DNA of 60,887 nucleotides, taken from positions 1-60,887 of the forward strand of contig NZ_JAGJEI010000020.1 in the NCBI RefSeq assembly GCF_018100985.1, given 5' to 3'. The notes below the pieces were generated by a model that saw nothing but the letters and a program-made list of their open reading frames with translations, did not search any database and was not told where the DNA came from. This document shows, one piece after another, positions 1-9,093 of the stretch. How positions within the stretch are numbered: position 1 is the stretch's first letter; each line of letters opens with the position of its first letter. A program made the position numbers and the translations under genes. The stretch is from Pseudoalteromonas sp. MMG007. Lineage in GTDB: Bacteria > Pseudomonadota > Gammaproteobacteria > Enterobacterales > Alteromonadaceae.

Positions 1-735
1 CTAAGCGAGCTAATGTAATGTGGTTGTTCTTTATAAGTAGGCGCTGATGTAGCATAAACGCTAAACCTAGACGACGTTAGGCGAAGGGCGAGAGCAGGAG
101 ACTTAGCTCTTTATTTTATCAATACTTAGTTAGCAAGTCTTACGTTACGAAGAATAACCCCAACATAGAACAAATTTAGTCCATAGAGCCCATCATCCTC
201 TAATCATATTTTGAGTTAATTAGGGTTTGGTTACTAAGTAATAAGTCACATCTTAGCGATATATTTAAAGCGATAGAGCGTAAATTTAGTGATACTTAAA
301 ATTGCGCAATTAGTCTCAGGCTAAAACCTATTTACGTTGGCATTGTATAAAGTGTGGGATTCAAATATATCTAAGGCGTATTAAGTAAATATTTAAAACG
401 AGGACAATCTTCTTTACTCATGTATTTTATTACTGGCTAGCACTGTTTTCGCGGCTGGTTATTCGTAATACTCAGCCAATTAAATCTCTTTTCTACTTTG
501 TTCACTTTCTTCAGCTATTATTTTTCAAAATAGTTGTGATTATTCTAGCTTTACTGCGAATAACTAAATAAGACGAGACTGTGCGTATTATTGTGAAGCC
601 ACAATAACGATACTCGAATGTGTACATACGATGGAAGTAAACCACAATGTAAAAAGCCGTATATAGTTTTTGATGCTATAGATATTAAAAATAATAAGTT
701 GCTGTGAGTCACTTAAATGATGGGTTTTTGAATAA
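1..735. other. Gene-free left edge
   Basis: No reading frame here looks like a gene on either strand; the frames are short, AT-rich and without recognisable motifs. A small hairpin (AGAGC at 91-95 with GCTCT at 106-110, followed by TTATTTT) may be a weak terminator for a gene left of the window. A 12-bp palindrome AATTGCGCAATT lies at 300-311. The promoter of the sigma-factor gene at 736 should lie in the right part, but I see no convincing -35/-10 pair. Confidence 0.5.
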
Positions 736-1245
736 ATGACGACTAATAAAAAGACGCTATTTGCTAAGACAATGGAGCAGCATAAGGGCATTGTTTATAA
801 AATTGTCAATTCATACTGTCACAATCAAGATGATCGGCAAGACCTAGCGCAGGAAATACTCACCACCATGTGGCTCGCTTATGACAACTATAACAAAGAC
901 TATAAATTTTCTACTTGGATGTACCGAATCGCACTTAATGTGGCAATTTCCTATTACCGCAAAGACAGTAAACGAGAAGATAAAGCCAATGCAAATGAGC
1001 ATTGCATTGTGCATATAGCGGATTTTTCAGCACAAGACGATAAAAGCGAAGACGTTAAGCAATTATATGAATTTATAGGAAAGATCGATAAGTTAAATAA
1101 AGCCATAATGTTGCTGTATTTGGAAGAAGAGCCTCACGAAAGCATAGCAAAGTGTTTATGCATAAGTAAAACCAATGTCGCTACGCGAATAGGCCGAATT
1201 AAAGAAACACTAAAAAACAATGTGAAAAACAGGGGCTTAGTATGA
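736..1245 (+). CDS. Sigma-70 family (ECF-like) RNA polymerase sigma factor
   Basis: A 169-residue alternative sigma factor that would direct RNA polymerase to a small set of promoters. The region-2 part (about residues 10-80) carries the pattern DDRQDLAQEI followed by FSTWMYRIALNVA, which is the conserved core-binding and -10-recognition stretch. A region-4 helix-turn-helix lies at about 115-165 (LYLEEEPHESIAKCL, then ISKTNVATRIGRI). The length is typical for ECF factors. The ribosome binding site is weak (GATGGG about 13 nt upstream), so the start is likely but not certain. The stop overlaps the next start as ATGA, which indicates translational coupling to the membrane protein at 1242 and suggests that protein controls it. 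The target regulon cannot be read from this window. Confidence 0.85.
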   Translation: MTTNKKTLFAKTMEQHKGIVYKIVNSYCHNQDDRQDLAQEILTTMWLAYDNYNKDYKFSTWMYRIALNVAISYYRKDSKREDKANANEHCIVHIADFSAQDDKSEDVKQLYEFIGKIDKLNKAIMLLYLEEEPHESIAKCLCISKTNVATRIGRIKETLKNNVKNRGLV

Positions 1246-1793
1246 ATTTAGATAATTTTAAAAACACATGGCAGCAGCAAAATAGTTTTAACGAATCTGC
1301 TATTACAATAAACCAATCAATGCTGAGCGAAACAAAAGTGAATAAACAAATGAAAGAACTCAGCAATATGAAATGGGCACGTATTATTGAAAGCGTTATA
1401 TTCTTTTTTATTATTTTGTTATTGGGCCAGTATATTGCAAAAAACGTTAGTGTTTCAGCGCCTGTAATATCTGCTTTAATCTTGGCTGTATTTGCCATTG
1501 TTGGCCTTGCGGGTAATATTGGCCAAATAGTGCATATTTCTAACATTGATTATGCAAAGCCAATTAGCCAACTACAAAAAGACGTTTACCGCCTTTGCTC
1601 ACATAAATTACAACTAACTAAGTTGTTATTAATGTCAGCCCCTTTTTATATGGCTTATGTGTTTATTGGGTTTGATGTGTTATTTGAAATTGACTTATTT
1701 GCACACCTAGAGCAACACATGGTTTGGTTTTACAGCGTGTCATCACTACTACTTTTAATTGCCGCAGGCTGCGTATCAGCTAAACTAAACTAA
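1242..1793 (+). CDS. Membrane protein coupled to sigma factor, possible anti-sigma; C-terminus altered by repeat
   Basis: A 183-residue protein with a soluble N-terminus (about 1-45, starting MNLDNFKNTWQQQN) and about four hydrophobic segments (near 47-66, 72-92, 125-145 and 160-180). Its start overlaps the sigma-factor stop by four bases. Small membrane proteins beginning with a NFKNTWQQ-like stretch are often encoded directly after ECF-like sigma factors, so a role in holding or tuning the sigma factor is inferred; no known anti-sigma domain is recognised. The end is odd: the stop codon at 1791-1793 lies inside a TAAAC tandem repeat. With two repeat units instead of four the frame would continue to 1911 and add about 36 residues of normal-looking protein (including KAPWVKRTIAFIVGERLV), giving about 216 residues. 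The present product is therefore probably a truncated or switchable form. Confidence 0.7.
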   Translation: MNLDNFKNTWQQQNSFNESAITINQSMLSETKVNKQMKELSNMKWARIIESVIFFFIILLLGQYIAKNVSVSAPVISALILAVFAIVGLAGNIGQIVHISNIDYAKPISQLQKDVYRLCSHKLQLTKLLLMSAPFYMAYVFIGFDVLFEIDLFAHLEQHMVWFYSVSSLLLLIAAGCVSAKLN

Positions 1794-1800
1794 ACTAAAC
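1781..1800 (+). repeat. TAAAC pentanucleotide repeat, four copies
   Basis: Four perfect copies of TAAAC lie at the 3' end of the membrane-protein gene. Each TAAAC unit shifts the frame by two bases, and here the frame runs into a TAA inside the array. Reading the array with two copies joins the upstream frame to an open frame that ends at TAA 1909-1911; one, three, four or five copies all give an early stop. The array can change length by replication slippage. Confidence 0.9.
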
Positions 1801-1901
1801 TACACAAATATTAAAGCGCCTTGGGTTAAGCGCACCATTGCATTTATTGTCGGTGAGCGTTTAGTGAATATAGCGCAATTTATAAATAGTATAGAATCAA
1901 C

Positions 1902-1925
1902 AGACAGCTAAATAATGAGCTGTCT
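1902..1925. terminator. Probable weak bidirectional terminator
   Basis: AGACAGCT (1902-1909) pairs with AGCTGTCT (1918-1925) across an 8-nt loop. It sits between the sigma/membrane-protein pair and the convergent nth gene. The T-tracts are poor on both strands, so efficiency is uncertain. The alternative stop codon of the extended membrane protein (1909-1911) lies in this hairpin. Confidence 0.5.
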
Positions 1926-1958
1926 TACTTTCAAAAACCAAAATATCGTTATTCGAAG

Positions 1959-2591
1959 TTAATCCGTTTTTTCTTTAAACTCACACAAGTCTTCAATAAT
2001 ACAGCTGCCACACTTTGGTTTACGTGCTACGCAGGTGTAGCGCCCGTGTAGAATTAACCAATGGTGTACGTCTACTTTAAACTCTTTAGGGACAACCTTT
2101 TCAAGTTTTTGCTCAACGGCTACTACATCTTTACCCATGGCGAGTTTAGTACGATTTGAAACACGGAATATGTGAGTATCCACTGCAATTACCGGCCAAC
2201 CAAAGGCTGTGTTGAGTACGACATTTGCGGTTTTTCGGCCAACACCGGGTAGGGCTTCGAGGGCTTCACGGTTTTCAGGAACAATGCCGTTATGTTGATC
2301 AACCAGTATTTGGCACATTTTATACACGTTTGCGGCTTTTGAATTAAATAACCCAATGGTTTTAATATAATCGCGCAGTGTATCGTGGCCAAGATCTAAA
2401 ATGGCTTGTGGCGTATTAGCAACCGGAAATAATTTACGCGTGGCTTTATTAACACCTACATCGGTTGCTTGCGCAGAGAGTGTGACCGCTACAAGTAACT
2501 CAAACGGGCTTGAGTATTCAAGCTCGGTTTCTGGGTGTGGGTTATCATCGCGTAGGCGCGAAAGTATTTGGTGACGTTTTTCTTTATTCAT
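1959..2591 (-). CDS. nth: Endonuclease III
   Basis: A 210-residue DNA glycosylase/AP lyase of base-excision repair that removes oxidised pyrimidines. The helix-hairpin-helix stretch LPGVGRKTANVV holds the catalytic Lys120, and Asp138 follows in AVDTHIFRV; both match the positions known in the E. coli enzyme. The C-terminal iron-sulfur loop has Cys187, Cys194, Cys197 and Cys203 in the usual C-X6-C-X2-C-X5-C spacing. It lies 47 nt downstream of rsxE on the same strand, the same arrangement as in E. coli, so it is probably read through from the rsx operon. Length and motifs are fully typical. Confidence 0.97.
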   Translation of the reverse strand: MNKEKRHQILSRLRDDNPHPETELEYSSPFELLVAVTLSAQATDVGVNKATRKLFPVANTPQAILDLGHDTLRDYIKTIGLFNSKAANVYKMCQILVDQHNGIVPENREALEALPGVGRKTANVVLNTAFGWPVIAVDTHIFRVSNRTKLAMGKDVVAVEQKLEKVVPKEFKVDVHHWLILHGRYTCVARKPKCGSCIIEDLCEFKEKTD

Positions 2592-2638
2592 GTAACTTAA
2601 AACGCATTAGCTTTTAAATAAGTTAATGCGTTTTCCCC

Positions 2639-3337
2639 TTAAGTTAAGCTAGTAACACGTGCGCGTGGGCCTTTTTCAGCCTCAGGCGGCGTTACTTGTT
2701 TTGATTTTATTTGTGCGTCAATTACATTTTTTGCCGCAATAAGTAGGCCAAGCCCTAAAAAGGCACCTGGCGGTAAAATGGCGAGTAAAAACTGGTTATC
2801 AAAACTAAACACTTCTATGCGCAGGCTTTGTGCCCATGGACCTAATAGTAAATCGGCACCGTCAAATAATGTGCCTTGGCCTATTAGTTCGCGCATTGTA
2901 CCTAACACTACCAGTACGGCCATAAAACCTAAGCCCATCATTAGGCCGTCGAACGCTGATAAATGAACTGGGTTTTTAGATGCGTATGCTTCGGCGCGGC
3001 CTATAATGGCGCAGTTTGTCACTATAAGCGGAATAAATATTCCAAGCGATTGATACAAACCAAAGGTGTAAGCGTTCATAAGTAACTGAACTATGGTTAC
3101 AAAGCCTGCAATAATCATTACAAATACAGGGATGCGAATATCTTTAGGTACCCAGTTACGTACAACCGATACAGTAATATTTGAGCCTACAAGTACTAAT
3201 AAGGTAGCCAGGCCTAAGCCAAGTGCATTGGTTACTGTTGAGGTAACGGCAAGTAACGGGCATAACCCTAAAAGCTGAACAAGGGCTGGGTTATTTACCC
3301 AGACCCCTTCTTTGTATAGTGTTTTTAATTCGCTCAT
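2639..3337 (-). CDS. rsxE: Rsx/Rnf electron transport complex subunit E
   Basis: An integral membrane subunit of the RsxABCDGE (Rnf) complex, about 232 residues with several membrane helices. The pattern [13 protein letters not shown] near the N-terminus and [16 protein letters not shown] in the middle are the conserved half-channel helices shared with RsxA; the Cys residues in them are part of the membrane iron-sulfur site known for this family. I chose the ATG at 3337 (MSELKTL) over an upstream in-frame start because GAGGT lies just upstream of it and because it overlaps the rsxG stop as ATGA. The C-terminus (after about residue 205) is polar and cytoplasmic. Confidence 0.95.
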   Translation of the reverse strand: MSELKTLYKEGVWVNNPALVQLLGLCPLLAVTSTVTNALGLGLATLLVLVGSNITVSVVRNWVPKDIRIPVFVMIIAGFVTIVQLLMNAYTFGLYQSLGIFIPLIVTNCAIIGRAEAYASKNPVHLSAFDGLMMGLGFMAVLVVLGTMRELIGQGTLFDGADLLLGPWAQSLRIEVFSFDNQFLLAILPPGAFLGLGLLIAAKNVIDAQIKSKQVTPPEAEKGPRARVTSLT

Positions 3338-3975
3338 TTTTTTACCTCTACACATTCGGCATTTGGCGCTGCAAAAATATCGTCAAAATTGCGTTGTGCG
3401 AACAAGACTGCGTTTTTAACAGAGCCTACAACTGCACGCGGTGTGATTGTAGCGCCTGTGAATTGATCAAACTGGCCGCCATCTTTTTTAACTGCCCAGC
3501 GTGCATCATCTTCGCCATCAACGGTTAAATCATTAAAGGTTGTGATCCACAGTGATTTTTTTACTTCTACTTTATCACCAAGGCCGGGGGTTTCTTCGTG
3601 TTTAGTTGTACGTACACCAGCTATAGAGCCATCACTTAAAACGGCTGTAAGTAAGTTAATATCACCACTGTAACCATTTGGCGTAACGTGGCGAATAACG
3701 ACGGCAACGGGTTTGTCATTTTTACGAGCACGGTAAATAACTTGATTAGCGTATGGACCAAGCGTTTCATCAGTAAATATAACGCAATCTGTAGATAGTT
3801 CGTTGTCGTACGATTTTGGGTCGAGTACTTCTTGTAGTTGCGCTGTAAGTTGTAGCTGCTCTTGCTCTGCAATTTTATCTGCGGTGAGTGCGTTTATCGA
3901 GGCAACTAAACCCGTTGTTACTAGTGCAAACGCGGTTAAAATAGCGCCATTTTTAGCCATTGATGAAATAATCAT
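3334..3975 (-). CDS. rsxG: Rsx/Rnf electron transport complex subunit G, covalent FMN
   Basis: A 213-residue subunit with one N-terminal membrane anchor (about residues 9-30) and a periplasmic FMN-binding domain. The flavinylation motif TGAT at residues 173-176 is followed by ITPRAV; Thr176 is the expected attachment point for FMN through a phosphoester bond, as known for RnfG/NqrC proteins. The stretch ETPGLGDK (about 128-135) is also typical. It overlaps rsxD upstream and rsxE downstream by four bases each. Attachment would need an ApbE flavin transferase, which is not in this window. Confidence 0.95.
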   Translation of the reverse strand: MIISSMAKNGAILTAFALVTTGLVASINALTADKIAEQEQLQLTAQLQEVLDPKSYDNELSTDCVIFTDETLGPYANQVIYRARKNDKPVAVVIRHVTPNGYSGDINLLTAVLSDGSIAGVRTTKHEETPGLGDKVEVKKSLWITTFNDLTVDGEDDARWAVKKDGGQFDQFTGATITPRAVVGSVKNAVLFAQRNFDDIFAAPNAECVEVKK

Positions 3976-5030
3976 TTTACTGCTCCGTGGCCATAGGTAC
4001 GTGGTTGCGTGTAGTAATCAATAAGCGGCACAGCAATATTAATTAATAATACGCTAAATGCGATTGCATCAGGAAAGCCACCAAAAGTACGAATTAAATA
4101 CACTAATAAGCCAATGAGAGCGCCATAAATTAAGCGACCTTTATTTGTAGTAGCAGCAGAGACAGGGTCAGTGGCAATAAAAAATGCCCCAATCATGGTA
4201 GCGCCACTTAATAAGTGGAATAGTGTACCAGGCTCGGTACCAGGCGCCGCAATGTAACCTATTGCACTACATATCGCTAAACTTACAATAAAACTAACAG
4301 GAATATGCCAGTTAATTATTTTGGTTTTTAAAAGGTATAAACCACCCGCTAAAAACCCTAAATTAACCCACATCCAACCAAGACCTGCCCATTCATTAAA
4401 TAGTGGCTTTTGCATACTCTCGGTAACGGTTAAACCGTGTGCTATATCTGTTTTAACAGTATCAAGAGGTGTGGCCATTGTTAGGCCATCAACCCCAGTA
4501 CGCATTTGATCTAGGCTAAAACCTGAGGCCGTAAAATCGGTAAATATGAGCCTTAATTGATCAACAAATCCAATAGGCGTATTTATTAAGTCACTGACAG
4601 GTAGCCAAGCTGTCATTTGCACCGGAAACGATACTAAAAGCAAAACATATGCGGCCATTGCAGGGTTAAATAAATTAAAACCAAGCCCGCCATAAAGCTG
4701 TTTAACAATTACAATGGCAAATAAACACCCAATAATAATTACCCACCAAGGCGCTAGCGGTGGAATACTCAGTGCTAATAGCACACCAGTAAGCCAAGCA
4801 CTACCATCACTCAATGCAGGCCAAACAGGGCGTTTACGCATTAACATTATGGCAGCTTCAAATGCGCTTACAGCAACAAGTGCAAGCACTAATTGAATAA
4901 GTACACCAGTACCAAAAAAGAAAACTTGAGCAATGAGCCCAGGAATACACGCAGCAATAACGGTTAGCATTAATCGTGTTAGCGATTTATGGCTGTGATT
5001 ATGCGGCGAACTGGCCATGGTTAATTTCAT
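3972..5030 (-). CDS. rsxD: Rsx/Rnf electron transport complex subunit D, covalent FMN
   Basis: A 352-residue integral membrane subunit of the Rsx/Rnf complex, homologous to NqrB. The sequence DGLTMATPL at 181-189 contains Thr187, which corresponds in position to the threonine that carries covalent FMN in characterised RnfD proteins. A second conserved stretch, LSGATMIGAFFIATDPV, follows at about 274-290. The protein has around nine to ten hydrophobic helices. It overlaps rsxC upstream and rsxG downstream by ATGA, so all three are likely translated together. Confidence 0.95.
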   Translation of the reverse strand: MKLTMASSPHNHSHKSLTRLMLTVIAACIPGLIAQVFFFGTGVLIQLVLALVAVSAFEAAIMLMRKRPVWPALSDGSAWLTGVLLALSIPPLAPWWVIIIGCLFAIVIVKQLYGGLGFNLFNPAMAAYVLLLVSFPVQMTAWLPVSDLINTPIGFVDQLRLIFTDFTASGFSLDQMRTGVDGLTMATPLDTVKTDIAHGLTVTESMQKPLFNEWAGLGWMWVNLGFLAGGLYLLKTKIINWHIPVSFIVSLAICSAIGYIAAPGTEPGTLFHLLSGATMIGAFFIATDPVSAATTNKGRLIYGALIGLLVYLIRTFGGFPDAIAFSVLLINIAVPLIDYYTQPRTYGHGAVK

Positions 5031-7741
5031 GACTGATCATTTCCTTCTTTTTGTAACTTTTTGGCTTTGGCGCGAGCAATAGCTGCGGCCACTGCGGCTT
5101 TTTTCTTTTGGGCGGCGGTTTGTTCTGGGCTAGTTTCACTTGGCGTTTCAGGCTCAGCTGCTGTCACTTGCTCAGTATCTTCATTGCTTTGTGTTTGCTG
5201 GGCCTCTTTTGCTGCTTTTTTAGCTTTTGCACGGGTAATCGCATCAGCTACAGCCGCTTTTTTGTTATCTGTTACAGAGTCAGTTTGTGATTCTTCAGGT
5301 TTAACATTATCGGCCTGCGACTCGTCAATATTTGGCTCAATCGATTGCTCAGTCTGCTGAGCCTCTTTTGCCGCTTTTTTAGCTTTAGCACGTGCAATCG
5401 CAGCAGCTACAGCCGCTTTTTTGTTATCTGCTGGAGAGTCTGTTTGTGACTCTTCAGATTTAACATTATCGGTTGATTTTTCGTTGATACTTGGCTCATT
5501 CGGTTGATCAGTCTGCTCGGCAGCTTTAGCTGCTTTTTTAGCTTTGGCGCGGGCAATTGCGGCGGCTACAGCTGCTTTTTTATCATCAACAGGCGCTGTT
5601 GTATCGGCATCATCTGTATTAGTTTGCTCATCTTGTGCTTTAGCTGCTTTTTTAGCTTTAGCGCGGGCAATTGCGGCGGCTACGGCCGCTTTTTTATCAT
5701 CAACAGGCGCTGCTGTATCGGCATCATCAGTATTAACTTGCTCATCCTGTGCTTGCGCTGCTTTTTTAGCTTTGGCACGGGCAATCGCGGCTACGGCCGC
5801 TTTTTTATCATCAGCAGGCGCTGCTGTATCGGCATCATCAGTATTAACTTGCTCATTTTGTGCTTGCGCTGCTTTTTTAGCTTTGGCACGAGCAATTGCG
5901 GCGGCCACGGCCGCTTTTTTATCATCAACAGGCGCTGCTGTATTGGCATCATCTGTATTAGTTTGATCACCTTGTGCTTGCGCTGCTTTTTTAGCTTTGG
6001 CGCGGGCAATTGCAGCAGCTACAGCTGATTTTTTATCATCAACTGGTGCAGTATCACCTGAGTCATCTGTTTGTGACTTTTGCTCTTTATATTTGCGCGC
6101 TTGCTCTTTTCGAAGTGCGCGCTCTTTTGCTACTTCAGTATTATCAGGCTCTAACTCTTCGCCTTGTTGTTTTTTAGCTTTAGCGCGAGCAATAGCGGCA
6201 GCAACCGCTGATTTTTCGCCACCGTTATCTGATTTGTTTTTAACACGAGCTAGTGCATCTGCTACTTTTTGTTTTTCATCGTCAGATTTAGCGGCCGGTT
6301 TACGTTTATGGCGGTTTTGACGCTCTTCTTGCTCACGCTCTAAGCGCTCCTTACGGGCATCAAAACGCTCTTTTGCTCTATCTGCTTTAATTTTTTCGGC
6401 TTGCTGTTCTTTAATTTCAACCTTGGCCACGCGATAGTATTGTACAAGAGGGATTTCACTTGGGCACACGTAGGCACACGCACCACATTCTATACAATCA
6501 AATAAGTTATGTTCTTGTAGCTTATCGTACTCTTTTGACTTGGCAAACCATTGCAATTGCTGCGGTAATAGCGAAGCAGGGCAGGCATCTGCGCAGGCAC
6601 TACAACGTATACAGGCTTTTTCGGGGCCTGGTTCTGCCAGCTCTTTATGATCAGGGGCTAAAATACAGTTAGTGGTTTTAACTACACCAATACGTACAGT
6701 GGGCAAGGTAAAGCCCATCATAGGGCCGCCCATTACAACGCGTTGTTGTGGCACTGGGGAAAACCCCTGGCAATCAAGTAAATGCTTTATTTCAGTGCCT
6801 AGTAATGCCCACACATTCCCGGGCTTATGAATAGTATTGCCTGTTACGGTAATTACTCGTTCAATAAGTGGTTTACCTTCGTATACAGCTTGCTGCACCG
6901 CAAATAAAGTACCCGTGTTATGCACTAAAATACCAATGTCGGCCGGAATACCACTGCTTGGCACTTCTCGATTGGTGAGTAGTTTTATTAATTGTTTTTC
7001 ACCACCTGAGGGGTAAACCGTAGGCACTGTTTGAATAACAATATTAGCATTATGCTCTGCTGCTTGTGTCATAGCGGCAATGGCTTCGGGTTTGTTGTCT
7101 TCAATACCTACAATACAAAGCGTTGGGTTTAATATTTGCTGCATTAGCTCTATGCCTTGCACAACTTGCTTGGCATGCTCACGCATTAATACGTCATCGG
7201 CGGTTATATACGGCTCGCACTCAACAGCATTTACTATTAAAAACTCGATAGGTTGCTTAATATCGGCTTTTACATAAGTAGGAAAACCCGCACCACCCAT
7301 GCCGCTAATGCCTGCTTGATGAATTATATCTACTAATTCATCGTGGCTAAGCTTAGCAGGGTTAATCGCTGGATTAAGATTGCACCACTCATCGTTGCCA
7401 TCAGGCTCAATAATAATGCTCAGCTCAGGAAGCGCTGAAGGGTGTGCAGATGGCATAGGTGCAATGTCGGTAATGGTTCCAGAAGTTGGAGCATGTACGG
7501 GCACCGACCAATTAGCCGCAGGTGCTGTAAGCGGTTGACCTTTTAATACGTGTTGGCCTTTCTCAACGATTAATTTACCGTTAGCGCCAATATGTTGCTT
7601 AAGCGGAACTACCAGTTTGTCTGGCAGGGGCAAGCGAGCAATTTGGGCACTATTTGAAAGTGTTTTTTGCTGTGGTGGATGCACGCCGCCAGGAAATGCC
7701 CAAACGGTGCCTTTTTTAATTTGTTCAAGTAACTTTTCCAC
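5027..7741 (-). CDS. rsxC: Rsx/Rnf electron transport complex subunit C with long repeat tail
   Basis: A 904-residue peripheral subunit that would bind NADH and FMN and pass electrons to membrane subunits. The N-terminal part contains GGVHPPQ (18-24), the glycine-rich GISGMGGAGFPTYVK (144-158) and a conserved NAVECEPYIT (171-180). Two [4Fe-4S] sites are visible as Cys377/380/383/387 and Cys416/419/422/426. After residue about 440 comes a charged coiled region, then from about 488 to the end a low-complexity tail of nine copies of a KKAAVAAAIARAKAKK unit plus one degenerate copy, separated by acidic linkers. Alanine-lysine tails occur in RsxC of other gammaproteobacteria, but this one nearly doubles the protein. 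The start is a GTG with AGAGG upstream, eight bases after rsxB. Confidence 0.95.
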   Translation of the reverse strand: MEKLLEQIKKGTVWAFPGGVHPPQQKTLSNSAQIARLPLPDKLVVPLKQHIGANGKLIVEKGQHVLKGQPLTAPAANWSVPVHAPTSGTITDIAPMPSAHPSALPELSIIIEPDGNDEWCNLNPAINPAKLSHDELVDIIHQAGISGMGGAGFPTYVKADIKQPIEFLIVNAVECEPYITADDVLMREHAKQVVQGIELMQQILNPTLCIVGIEDNKPEAIAAMTQAAEHNANIVIQTVPTVYPSGGEKQLIKLLTNREVPSSGIPADIGILVHNTGTLFAVQQAVYEGKPLIERVITVTGNTIHKPGNVWALLGTEIKHLLDCQGFSPVPQQRVVMGGPMMGFTLPTVRIGVVKTTNCILAPDHKELAEPGPEKACIRCSACADACPASLLPQQLQWFAKSKEYDKLQEHNLFDCIECGACAYVCPSEIPLVQYYRVAKVEIKEQQAEKIKADRAKERFDARKERLEREQEERQNRHKRKPAAKSDDEKQKVADALARVKNKSDNGGEKSAVAAAIARAKAKKQQGEELEPDNTEVAKERALRKEQARKYKEQKSQTDDSGDTAPVDDKKSAVAAAIARAKAKKAAQAQGDQTNTDDANTAAPVDDKKAAVAAAIARAKAKKAAQAQNEQVNTDDADTAAPADDKKAAVAAIARAKAKKAAQAQDEQVNTDDADTAAPVDDKKAAVAAAIARAKAKKAAKAQDEQTNTDDADTTAPVDDKKAAVAAAIARAKAKKAAKAAEQTDQPNEPSINEKSTDNVKSEESQTDSPADNKKAAVAAAIARAKAKKAAKEAQQTEQSIEPNIDESQADNVKPEESQTDSVTDNKKAAVADAITRAKAKKAAKEAQQTQSNEDTEQVTAAEPETPSETSPEQTAAQKKKAAVAAAIARAKAKKLQKEGNDQS
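5045..6280 (-). repeat. RsxC alanine/lysine-rich repeat array
   Basis: On the minus strand this segment encodes about nine near-identical 16-residue units (consensus KKAAVAAAIARAKAKK) and a first degenerate one (KVADALARVKNK). Linkers are acidic and vary in length; the four central ones are almost identical (NTDDADTAAPVDD type). One central unit lacks a single alanine codon. Nucleotide similarity between central units is high, which makes copy-number change by recombination likely. Confidence 0.9.
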
Positions 7742-7749
7742 TCAAACCT

Positions 7750-8304
7750 CTAATCTATTTGCGTAACAGGAATAGCATCTAACTGCCATTTCCAGTTTTG
7801 TTTTGTTTCGGCAACCGGCAGCATATCAATACAATCTACAGGGCAGGGCTCTACACATAAATCACAACCAGTACATTCATCAATAAGTACAGTGTGCATT
7901 TGGCGAGTAGCACCTACAATGGCATCTACAGGGCATGCTTGAATACATTTAGTACAACCAATACATTCATCTTCTCTAATGTAGGCTACTGTTTTAATTG
8001 GGTCGGCTTGTTCTCCGCCGGCAAGCGGTTTAGCTTCAACGCCCATTAAATCAGCCAATTTTTTTACCGTTGCTTCGCCACCAGGAGGGCATTTATTTAT
8101 TTCATCGCCATTAGCAATGGCTTCTGCGTAGGGCTTACAGCCTGGGTAGCCACATTGACCACATTGAGTTTGCGGTAAAATAGTATCTATTTGCTCAACA
8201 ATAGGGTTGCCTTCAACACGAAAACGAACGGCAGCAAAACCTAAAATGAGTCCAAAAATCAGCGCTAGCGAGCCAAGCGCTATTAAGGCATAAAACAAGG
8301 TCAT
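7750..8304 (-). CDS. rsxB: Rsx/Rnf electron transport complex ferredoxin subunit B
   Basis: A 184-residue iron-sulfur protein with an N-terminal hydrophobic anchor (about residues 5-27). It carries a [16 protein letters not shown] cluster ending in CPPGG, characteristic of the RnfB family, and two ferredoxin-type sites, [14 protein letters not shown] and [14 protein letters not shown]. It would accept electrons on the cytoplasmic side and exchange them with RsxC/RsxD. It starts one base after rsxA and ends eight bases before rsxC. Confidence 0.96.
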   Translation of the reverse strand: MTLFYALIALGSLALIFGLILGFAAVRFRVEGNPIVEQIDTILPQTQCGQCGYPGCKPYAEAIANGDEINKCPPGGEATVKKLADLMGVEAKPLAGGEQADPIKTVAYIREDECIGCTKCIQACPVDAIVGATRQMHTVLIDECTGCDLCVEPCPVDCIDMLPVAETKQNWKWQLDAIPVTQID

Positions 8305-8305
8305 A

Positions 8306-8887
8306 TTAAAACTTCACTAATCCAGTAAAACCCATAAACGCCATCGACATTAAGCCTGCGGTTATCATAGCAATAGAGGCACCTTTAAAAGGTGTAGGAA
8401 CATCAGCAGCAGCAAGGCGTTCGCGCAGCGCTGCAAATAATACGAGTACTAATGAAAAGCCAACCGCAGCGCCAAAACCATATACTGCTGATTGTAAAAA
8501 TGAGTGATCTTCTTTGATATTTAATAAAGCAACACCTAGCACTGCACAGTTTGTAGTGATAAGCGGTAAAAATATACCCAGTAATCGGTACAGTGTAGGG
8601 CTGGTTTTGCGCACCACCATTTCGGTAAATTGCACAACGACCGCAATTACCAAAATAAAGCTCATGGTACGTAAAAATTCGATATCTAGCGGGATTAAAA
8701 TATATTGATTAACCAAATAGCTTGTTACTGAGGCAAGTGTAAGCACAAACGTAGTTGCCAAAGACATACCTATCGCTGTATCAAGCTTACCTGATACGCC
8801 CATAAACGGACATAAGCCTAAAAATTGTACTAATACAAAGTTATTAACTAGAACGGTTCCAATCAATAACAAGACATATTCTGTCAT
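8306..8887 (-). CDS. rsxA: Rsx/Rnf electron transport complex subunit A
   Basis: A 193-residue membrane protein with six hydrophobic helices, first gene of the operon. [15 protein letters not shown] (about 17-31) and [15 protein letters not shown] (about 107-121) are the signature repeats shared with RsxE; their cysteines hold the intramembrane iron-sulfur cluster described for the Rnf/Nqr family. The ATG has GAGGC upstream. In E. coli the complex keeps SoxR reduced; in marine bacteria related Rnf complexes couple ferredoxin or NADH oxidation to ion transport. Which role applies here is not visible. Confidence 0.96.
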   Translation of the reverse strand: MTEYVLLLIGTVLVNNFVLVQFLGLCPFMGVSGKLDTAIGMSLATTFVLTLASVTSYLVNQYILIPLDIEFLRTMSFILVIAVVVQFTEMVVRKTSPTLYRLLGIFLPLITTNCAVLGVALLNIKEDHSFLQSAVYGFGAAVGFSLVLVLFAALRERLAAADVPTPFKGASIAMITAGLMSMAFMGFTGLVKF

Positions 8888-8916
8888 GTGTGCCTCGCGC
8901 TATTAAAGTCCCGCGT

Positions 8917-8945
8917 ATTATCCTTTTTTCTGCCCCGATAAACAA
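8917..8945 (-). promoter_or_regulatory. Candidate promoter of the rsx operon
   Basis: On the minus strand TTGTTT (8940-8945) and GATAAT (8917-8922) are separated by exactly 17 bp, about 30 bp upstream of the rsxA start. The -35 has four of six consensus bases and the -10 five of six. No operator palindrome is evident. Confidence 0.5.
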
Positions 8946-9051
8946 CATATGCGAGTTGTTATCAGTTAAATAAACACCGGAAAATAACGCTTCGATCACA
9001 AAGCTGTAAAATTTATGTGATTTTGAGGTTAGAATAAAATATTAAAAATAA

Positions 9052-9078
9052 AAAAAAGAGCAACATGTGCTCTTTTTT
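9052..9078 (-). terminator. Rho-independent terminator of the GGDEF/EAL gene
   Basis: A-rich arm plus GAGCA (9052-9062) pairs with TGCTC plus T-tract (9068-9078), loop ACATG. The T-tract is strong on the minus strand, directly after the stop of the gene at 9094, and also present on the plus strand. Confidence 0.8.
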
Positions 9079-9093
9079 GTTTTAAAGACGGGA

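Noticed and set aside
588..791. Minus-strand frame across the left edge and sigma-factor start
   Set aside because: It overlaps the true sigma gene on the other strand, has no ribosome site and a skewed composition.
5504..6028. Open frames on the plus strand opposite the RsxC tail, appearing as repetitive proteins
   Set aside because: They are the reverse of the alanine/lysine repeats; repetitive DNA leaves open frames on the other strand by chance.
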